Notes under the pieces: model-generated
Told to the model about the DNA's origin: nothing
Seen by the model: the letters and a program-made list of their open reading frames with translations, nothing else
Database searches by the model: none
Origin: Bacteroidetes bacterium ADurb.Bin174
Lineage (GTDB): Bacteria > Bacteroidota > Bacteroidia > Bacteroidales > Paludibacteraceae
Length of the DNA: 64,000 nt
NCBI GenBank assembly: GCA_002070265.1
Contig: MWCX01000018.1
Span: forward strand, 1 to 64,000
Direction: 5' to 3'
Position numbers and translations under genes: made by a program
In this document: piece by piece, positions 46,102-51,731 of the stretch
Numbering within the stretch: position 1 is the stretch's first letter
How the letters are laid out: every line of letters starts with the position of its first letter

Positions 46102-46344
46102 ATGAACATTTACGTAGGTAACTTAAGTTACAGGGTTCGTGAAAATGATTTGCAAGGAGTTATGGCCGAATATGGTGAAGTAACTTCATGCAAAATAATC
46201 AGGGACCGTGAAACAAACAAATCGAAAGGTTTTGCTTTCGTTGAGATGGATGATGCAGGAGCTGAAAAAGCCATTGCAGAATTAAACGGGGCAGAATTGG
46301 ACGGTCGTGCCATGGTAGTTAAAGAGGCTAAACCTAAAGCTTAA
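46102..46344 (+). CDS. RRM-domain RNA-binding protein
   Basis: This protein has 80 residues from the ATG at 46102, where MNIYVGNLSY starts the domain directly. It is a single RNA-recognition motif: RNP2 IYVGNL (residues 3-8) and RNP1 KGFAFVEM (near 41-48). Such single-RRM proteins are found in many bacteria and are post-transcriptional regulators in Bacteroides. A short basic tail (EAKPKA) follows. It has its own promoter candidate and a strong intrinsic terminator, so it is a single-gene transcript. Confidence 0.93.
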   Translation: MNIYVGNLSYRVRENDLQGVMAEYGEVTSCKIIRDRETNKSKGFAFVEMDDAGAEKAIAELNGAELDGRAMVVKEAKPKA

Positions 46345-46367
46345 CACCCTGTCAGATTAGAAATTAA

Positions 46368-46402
46368 ACTTCTGTTGTCTTCTTGATGACAGGAGTTTTT
46401 TT
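46368..46402 (+). terminator. Intrinsic terminator after the RRM gene
   Basis: A 12-pair stem (ACTTCTGTTGTC/GATGACAGGAGT, with some G-T pairs) and a short TTCTT loop is followed by TTTTTTT. It lies 24 bases after the RRM stop. Confidence 0.85.
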
Positions 46403-46426
46403 AATTATAACAACATTATCTGTCAC

Positions 46427-47281
46427 ATGAGAATTAAAGGTGCTTTTAGTCATGCCAAAACAGGATCAAGAATTATTCAGCTAACAGTTGTTGCTTTGTT
46501 TTTTATGCTGATTTTTTCCTTGCTGTCAATATGGATTACCAAGGGAAATTTTTCCGATATCAAAGCCTTAAAGTTAGCTCAGTTTTTTCAGTCATTGGGG
46601 TTGTTTGTCATACCGCCTTTTATTTTGGCTTACCTCTGGAGTAAACAACCATTGGCTTATCTTCGGATAAACCGCAATCCTTCAGGGGAATATGTCCTGT
46701 TTGCCGTCATCATCATGTTGGTTGCTATTCCCGCCATTAACCTGTTGGGTGAGTTGAATCACGCGATCCCGTTTCCCGACTCTCTTTCCTGGTTGGAGAA
46801 TTATTTAATTGATATGGAAAAAAGGGCGGAAGATTTAACAATCAGGATGTTGAATGTGGACAGTGTAGGAGGGTTGTTGGTAAATATCGGATTGATAGCC
46901 ATCATACCGGCAGTCGGTGAAGAACTCTTTTTCAGGGGGATTATTCAGCAGGTATTACAAACAAATCTTAAATCACATGCGGCAGTTTGGATTACAGCCA
47001 TCATCTTCAGCACCATTCATTTTCAGTTTTATGGCTTTATTCCCCGCATGCTGATGGGTGCTTTTTTGGGGTATTTGCTGGTGTGGACCAAAAACATGTG
47101 GGTCCCCATCATAGCACATTTCGCCAACAATGCCGTTGCTGTACTCTTTTATTATTTCAAAGGAGAAGGAAGCACTTTTGATATTGATAATATCGGTAAA
47201 TCAGACACTTATCTGATTGGAATAGTGAGTTTGATTGCAGTGTTGTTGTTGATATATTTATTCAGAAAGAGACAAATATAA
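46427..47281 (+). CDS. CPBP-family intramembrane glutamic endopeptidase
   Basis: This 284-residue membrane protein belongs to the CPBP/ABI family (Rce1-type intramembrane proteases). The catalytic pair EELFFRG (~166-172) is followed by THFQFYG-type His and HFANN near 230. About eight hydrophobic segments are visible. A bacterial role is often bacteriocin immunity or membrane-protein processing, but no bacteriocin gene is seen. It starts 25 bases after the RRM terminator. The C-terminal helix (LIAVLLLIYLF) ends in charged RKRQI. Confidence 0.9.
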   Translation: MRIKGAFSHAKTGSRIIQLTVVALFFMLIFSLLSIWITKGNFSDIKALKLAQFFQSLGLFVIPPFILAYLWSKQPLAYLRINRNPSGEYVLFAVIIMLVAIPAINLLGELNHAIPFPDSLSWLENYLIDMEKRAEDLTIRMLNVDSVGGLLVNIGLIAIIPAVGEELFFRGIIQQVLQTNLKSHAAVWITAIIFSTIHFQFYGFIPRMLMGAFLGYLLVWTKNMWVPIIAHFANNAVAVLFYYFKGEGSTFDIDNIGKSDTYLIGIVSLIAVLLLIYLFRKRQI

Positions 47282-47314
47282 TCCCAAGGCGTTGCCGTTG
47301 GGCTGAAAAATGTT

Positions 47315-47477
47315 GGCGGTGTCTCATAAGTGCTCAACTGCTGCGTTGCTTTCGATATTCAGGCTCAGTCACATACTTCAGTATGCTCCTTCGCCCTCAA
47401 TCTCAGCGCCTTGCATTTGAACACTTCTAAGACACCTTGCGGGTTTTTGGTTAAATATTTACTTTTGAGACAGCCCC
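47315..47477 (+). repeat. Inverted-repeat element (complete, 163 bases)
   Basis: The imperfect terminal inverted repeats are GGCGGTGTCTCA and TGAGACAGCCCC. The centre includes the palindrome CATACTTCAGTATG. The element is present in reverse orientation and clearly similar at 51417-51577. No clear target duplication was found. Confidence 0.85.
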
Positions 47478-47480
47478 GCA

Positions 47481-47605
47481 GCGTTCCGATATTTTCAATT
47501 ATCTACGCCCTGAAAGGGCAAAATTTGTCAGCCCAGAGCAACGCTCTGGGTTAATGATGGCCCCAAAATACATGCGCCCTGAAGGGGCAACATATGCCTG
47601 CTTGA
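47481..47605. repeat. REP-like hairpin repeats
   Basis: Three short hairpins occur in series: GCCCTGAAAGGGC, CCCAGAGCAACGCTCTGGG and GCCCTGAAGGGGC. These resemble REP-type units scattered in Bacteroidota genomes. There is no gene here. Confidence 0.7.
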
Positions 47606-47670
47606 AAATTTCAATTGAATAAATACCGCCAAAAAAAAGCAAGACTGAATTTATATCAATCTTGCTCTAA

Positions 47671-49044
47671 AGGCGGAAGTCAGTTTACAAAGAAAGCAAC
47701 ACCAACAAAGAAACCCGTTATTATTTTGGCAATTACGAAGAAAAAACAAATCATATTACCGGTATTACCGAAAAAATCCACTACCTTAGCGGAGCAATTT
47801 ATATTGAACGCAGTAACGGTACTAACAGTTTGTATTATACTTATACCGATTACCTGGGTTCATTGATTGCATTGACCAACGAATCAGGGACAGTCGTAGA
47901 GCGCTACGCTTATGATCCCTGGGGAGCACGGCGAAACCCGACCAACTGGACACAAACGGATAATCGTACTACCTGGATTGTCAACCGTGGTTACACCATG
48001 CACGAGCATCTGGATGCTTTCAGTATTATCAATATGAACGGACGGGTTTACGACCCGCTGACGGCACAATTCTTCTCACCCGACCCGTTTGTGCAGGCAC
48101 CGGGGAATTGGCTGAATTTTAATCGGTATAGCTATTGTTTAAATAACCCATTCAGATACACAGATCCAACAGGATACGTTTTTGGTATAGATGATGCTGT
48201 TATTATAGCATTAACCATTGTAGGTGCTTACTTAGGTGGCGTTAGTACAAACAAAGGAGAATTAAACCCTCTACATTGGGATTATAAAAATCCTGGTACG
48301 TATTTCGGAATTGCCGTTGGAGCTTTCTTTGGCTATGTTGGTGGTTATTGGTTATTTAACCCAGACGCACTAAGCGTCAGTTTTGGCATATCTCTTAATA
48401 GTCAATGGGGAAGTGCTGCAATAGGAGTTAGTGGTATAAGTACAACTGGTGGCATGTCAAATTGGAATTTTCATTGGTCAACATCTGCTGGTGGAGGTGG
48501 AACAATTCCTATAGGAGAAAGAAAACCGATTGAAATCCCGATACCGGAAAAACCTAAAGGAGATAGTCGTTTTTTCCAAGGAAATTACTACGAAGCATCT
48601 CAACTTCTTAGCCATGTTTCCAGACAAGATGGAGTTGAAAGAATGATGTATGAAACTGATAGGGGCTATTATTTTGAAGAACCAAACGGTTATTTATTTA
48701 ATGATTTAAGTAATGTTGTAGGCATGAATACAAAAAATACTTTTTGGGGAATAAGGGAGGATGGAGGAGCTATATATTACGTTCAAAGTACTATTAATGG
48801 GACATACCCATTTTCGATAGAACAACACAACCAATATTTATATTTAGTTTTAGGTATGGGGGAAAGATTTAATATATATGGTGTATACCATACTCATCCT
48901 GGAAATACAATGTTATCCTTGGATGACGCATTTCAAAACATGAATGGAATTTGTGTTAAAGCAATTGGCTGGGATGGCTATAGTAGAGGTTCATATTTTG
49001 ACAACAACACATATTACATTCCCGAAATTCTTGTAAAACCATGA
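47671..49044 (+). pseudogene. 5'-truncated RHS protein tip with JAB/JAMM-like C-terminal domain
   Basis: An open frame of 457 codons begins immediately after an in-frame stop (47668) and has no ATG in its first ~100 codons, so it is a displaced 3' end of an rhs gene rather than a complete one. It carries RHS core sequence: NTNKETRYYFGNYEE, ITEKIHYLSG, YYTYTDYLGSLIALTNESG, ERYAYDPWGARR, and NGRVYDPLTAQFFSPDPFVQAPGNW, ending in NRYSYCLNNPFRYTDPTGY, where core gives way to the variable tip. The tip's last ~110 residues hold HTHPGNTMLSLDD (48889-48927), fitting the metal-binding HxH...SxxD pattern of JAB/MPN proteases and Tox-JAB domains. A coupled gene overlaps the stop by ATGA. It may be silent unless recombined onto a complete rhs gene. 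Confidence 0.8.
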
Positions 49045-49454
49045 TGAAACGTAGTGCTATATTCATATTGTGTGGAGTGTTTTCTATTTATCAGATGTAT
49101 TCCCAATATAATGATTCAATATTCTTATTTGGCTGTGAAGACAATTGGGATAATGTTGAAGAATATAAACATATCATCGCAAAAAAAATAGGATCAATTT
49201 TATCTAATGATACGTCTTATTCAAAAAACAAAACTCATAGGATTATTTTAAATTTTTCAATTGATGAGGAAGGATATATAAAAGATTTTAAATTTAAAGA
49301 AAATAGCGGCATTAATGAGAGAATAGACAGCATCATTACTGATGATATGATTAATTTTAAGTTTAAAGATGCTGCTGTATATAATCCTTGTTCACAAAAA
49401 AAATATTTAATAAATTTTACTTTCCCGATAACTATTGTTAGCAAAAAACAGTGA
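49041..49454 (+). CDS. Secreted TonB-C-like protein, candidate immunity protein
   Basis: This 137-residue protein has a signal peptide (MMKRSAIFILCGVFSIYQMYSQ; lipobox absent). The mature part, ~110 residues, ends with RIILNFSIDEEGYIKDFKFKE ... YLINFTFPITIV, the strand pattern of TonB C-terminal domains. Its ATG overlaps the stop of the RHS tip (ATGA), the usual coupling of a toxin with its immunity gene. A periplasmic location would suit neutralising a toxin acting there. Alternative: a stand-alone TonB-like energy protein; there is no ExbB/ExbD nearby and no transmembrane anchor other than the signal peptide. Function is inferred from position. Confidence 0.6.
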   Translation: MMKRSAIFILCGVFSIYQMYSQYNDSIFLFGCEDNWDNVEEYKHIIAKKIGSILSNDTSYSKNKTHRIILNFSIDEEGYIKDFKFKENSGINERIDSIITDDMINFKFKDAAVYNPCSQKKYLINFTFPITIVSKKQ

Positions 49455-49621
49455 ATGCAGAACTTATCAGTCGTGGGTAAACATGTTCATGGAATATATA
49501 TTCTACTTTACACAGTAAGTTATGGTTTCGCAATTATTAACAATAAAATTAAAATATACCCAATAACTATTATAAGACAACCTTCAGATTTTCATTTAAA
49601 TTCATTTTAATAAAAAAAGTT

Positions 49622-49948
49622 ATGTGGGTAATTTTATACATAATGATAAATATCATACCAATTCAGGCAGAAAGGAATGATAGCATTCTTATTAAGCACA
49701 TAGGTATAAGTGACAAACCAATACAAACTGTAGTTATTGTTGAAGGCGTGATATGTAACTCTGAAATCAGATTCTTTTGTGATGAACAAGAGAATTTTGA
49801 AATAGCAAAAAGAATCTCTGTTACTTCTGAAACTTTTACTTCTATAAGAAACATTTTGATTGAATTTGATAATAAAGAGAATAACTTCAATGAACATGAT
49901 CCACTTAAATTTGGTAGTTTTATGTTTACTATAAATAGGATACAATAA
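49622..49948 (+). CDS. Small secreted protein of unknown function
   Basis: This 108-residue open frame has a hydrophobic start (MWVILYIMINIIPIQA) that may be a signal peptide. The rest is mixed polar with IEFDNKENNFNEHDPLKFG. No family was recognised. It lies between the candidate immunity gene and the second RHS stub, where secondary immunity genes often accumulate. Codon use is AT-rich like its neighbours. The gene is plausible but unproven; an overlapping minus-strand frame of similar length exists. Confidence 0.45.
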   Translation: MWVILYIMINIIPIQAERNDSILIKHIGISDKPIQTVVIVEGVICNSEIRFFCDEQENFEIAKRISVTSETFTSIRNILIEFDNKENNFNEHDPLKFGSFMFTINRIQ

Positions 49949-50002
49949 TTTATCATGTCCTAAAAAAAGTTTACATATATTGTCATAATAGATGACCAGC
50001 GA

Positions 50003-50137
50003 CGGAAGTCAATTTACAAAGAAAACAACACCAACAAAGAAACCCGTTATTATCTTGGCAACTACGAAGAAAAAACAAATCATATTACCGGTATTACCGA
50101 AAAAATCCACTACCTTAGCGGCGGAGCTATATACATT
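50003..50137 (+). pseudogene. RHS core stub, second copy
   Basis: 135 bases nearly identical to 47674-47805 (SxYKExNTNKETRYYxGNYEEK...IHYLSG in both translations). After LSGGAIYI the frame runs into unrelated repeat sequence (CCCCCTCGGGGGAGCCGGAG) and stops. It is a truncated RHS core fragment and gives a homology target for recombination with other rhs genes. Confidence 0.85.
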
Positions 50138-50207
50138 CTTAGCTTTTCCCCCTCGGGGGAGCCGGAGGGGGCTGTGTATTCAATTTGGTTGGGGGGTATT
50201 TAATGTC

Positions 50208-50432
50208 ATGGACTCTACAATACTAATTGAAGAATATGTTGCAAGCTCCTTTAACAAAAAACTTACAGCCATATTTTCCGGTAAGATACTGAATGATACT
50301 ACTTTTACATTAAAGGAGCGGTATAAATTGGACCAAAATGGTGATAAATATAATGTTTATAAATCTGACGCTACTTATTATTTTAGACAATACTCTTCTA
50401 AGCCTGATAGTACCAATAGATATGTAAAGTAG
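50208..50432 (+). CDS. Small open frame, unrecognised
   Basis: 74 codons from the ATG at 50208 (MDSTILIEEYVASSF ... ERYKLDQNGDKYNVYKS). No signal peptide and no known family. It is set after the RHS core stub, in another frame. It could be the remnant of a third tip or immunity module. The expected tip of the RHS stub is missing, and this frame is all that follows before repeats begin. Confidence 0.35.
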   Translation: MDSTILIEEYVASSFNKKLTAIFSGKILNDTTFTLKERYKLDQNGDKYNVYKSDATYYFRQYSSKPDSTNRYVK

Positions 50433-50461
50433 GGATGGAATTTGGATATGGGGCATTGCCC

Positions 50462-50800
50462 CAAATCCCACTTCATTTTTTTGTCTTGATACAAAAAAAC
50501 GAAGCAAAAAAAATCAAGACTGCGCCCGCTTCGCTCGAAAAAGTCGCTATGTGAACTTCGTAGAAGTTCCACGTGCATAACCCCCAATTTTAATTGGGGG
50601 CAATTGAACCCACGACTACCTAAACGCTGTAGGCGTTTAACAATTTGGGTTTAGGGAAACTCTTACAGAGTTTTATTTACCATTCTCGACCTTTCCACCC
50701 CGGATGAATCCGGGGGTTATTCACGTGTTTGTCCTACGGACAATTTTGATAGTTTTACGCTGTTCTCACTTATTTTTCGGCTCACCGGACGAGGTCGGTT
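50462..50800 (+). repeat. Dispersed repeat copy B with hairpin chain insert
   Basis: The first 80 bases (50462-50541) and the last ~48 (50752-50800) match copy A at 16719-16908. Between them are ~210 bases not present in A, consisting of consecutive hairpins: GAACTTcgtAGAAGTTC, CCCCCAATTttAATTGGGGG, AACGCtgtagGCGTT, AAACTCttacaGAGTTT, CCCCGGATgaATCCGGGG and TTGTCCtacGGACAA. This looks like a nested insertion or an extended form of the element. No gene is seen in 50433-50962. Confidence 0.75.
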
Positions 50801-50839
50801 TGCATGCCGCAGCATGACCCCAGAACTCGGACCCCGCAC

Positions 50840-50930
50840 CCCGGACCCCGCGAACTCAAAAATAACGTGGTTACTGAGCAAAGTCGAAGTGTAGCAGTTG
50901 GGCACTTATGAGATACCGCCGTGGATACTA
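50840..50930 (-). repeat. Inverted-repeat element family, left-end fragment
   Basis: AGTTGGGCACTTATGAGATACCGCC (50896-50930 part) is the reverse complement of the family's left end. The opposite end is not found. The adjoining sequence contains CCCCGCACCCCGGACCCCG repeats. Confidence 0.65.
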
Positions 50931-50962
50931 TTTCCGCCTCCAGTCTCCCCCTTGGGGGAGAT

Positions 50963-51367
50963 TTAGAGGGGGCTGTTTATACTCCTTCTCTCCCGCACAA
51001 TCATCAGCGCCTCCTCCCTAATTCCATCCGGCAGCAAGATATTCCGTAATTGCAAACTACGCAGCCATCCCGCTACATCACTCTCCTTTAGGGTATAAAA
51101 CACATAGGCAATCCGGTCTCGTTGCTCTTCCGTATAAGTTGCAGGACTGATCCCTGCAAGCTCATCAAGCTCTTCATCATCATAATAAACGATTTCAAAG
51201 TCGGAACTTATCAAGGAATTACGTTCGCAGACCTCGTGTGCGCCACAGCACTCGCTGTCAGTATCAACATTTACTTTTACCTTTTCGTTGGGTTTTCTTT
51301 TTTTGTTCAGGTAAAAGAACAACATCAACGACACAAACACGACCAATAAAGTTACTAAAACCCACAT
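50963..51367 (-). CDS. Conserved Bacteroidales single-helix membrane protein
   Basis: This protein has 134 residues from the ATG at 51367 (MWVLVTLLVVFVSLMLFFYLNKKRKP); a longer frame to 51562 is made of a repeat element. One N-terminal membrane helix (1-20) is followed by a cytoplasmic or periplasmic part with SECCGAHEVCERNSL (Cys/His cluster, possible metal site) and a helical half with YYDDEELDELAG, VFYTLKESDVAGWLRSLQLRNILLPDGIREEALMIV. Similar proteins are common in Bacteroidales, sometimes mislabelled phospholipase; no function is known to me. The last five codons and stop lie in an AGGGGGCTGT repeat motif. Confidence 0.75.
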   Translation of the reverse strand: MWVLVTLLVVFVSLMLFFYLNKKRKPNEKVKVNVDTDSECCGAHEVCERNSLISSDFEIVYYDDEELDELAGISPATYTEEQRDRIAYVFYTLKESDVAGWLRSLQLRNILLPDGIREEALMIVRERRSINSPL

Positions 51368-51416
51368 AATCTTTTCTTTAAAAAACACAGAAACCAATGG
51401 TTTTGCAAGTACCCAA

Positions 51417-51577
51417 GGGGCTGCCTCAAAAAAAATATTCAACTGAAACCTGCAAGGTGTCTTAGAAGTGTTCAAATACAAGGCATTGAGATTGAGGGCG
51501 AAGGAGCATACTGAAGTATGTGACTGAGCCCGAATATCGAAAATAACGCAGTAGTTGAGCACTTATAAGGCACCGCC
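51417..51577 (-). repeat. Inverted-repeat element (complete, 161 bases, reverse orientation)
   Basis: Reverse copy of the element at 47315-47477, with termini GGGGCTGCCTCA and GGCACCGCC. The centre includes CATACTGAAGTATG. It lies just upstream of the membrane protein gene and creates a false N-terminal extension. Confidence 0.85.
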
Positions 51578-51624
51578 TCGAATTTAAATCCGCACAAAAA
51601 TACTCATTTATAGTTGAAATTAGC

Positions 51625-51632
51625 TATTTTTG
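51625..51632 (+). promoter_or_regulatory. Candidate -7 box of the SprE/PorW-PorX unit
   Basis: TATTTTTG matches TAnnTTTG, about 100 bases before the ATG at 51732. No good -33 box was seen. Confidence 0.3.
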
Positions 51633-51731
51633 TAGGTTGAAATACAATAGAAAAGTTATAATTCAGTTTTTGTATAGAGAGCGTTAAAAATCCTGTTTAT
51701 ACCGGTTGTCATCTTATTTATCATCTTTGTT

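Noticed and set aside
47615-47866. 83-codon plus-strand frame
   Set aside because: It is a different frame over the RHS core; the frame with RHS motifs is the one continuing to 49044.
49634-49956. Minus-strand frames of ~100 codons opposite the small secreted gene
   Set aside because: No signal peptide or family marks; the plus-strand frame fits the orientation of the RHS island better.
49992-50207. N-terminal part of a 146-codon frame
   Set aside because: It is an out-of-frame reading of the RHS core stub and a repeat; only the part from 50208 was kept, at low confidence.
51368-51562. N-terminal extension of the conserved membrane protein
   Set aside because: The extension is the reverse copy of a repeat element also at 47315-47477.
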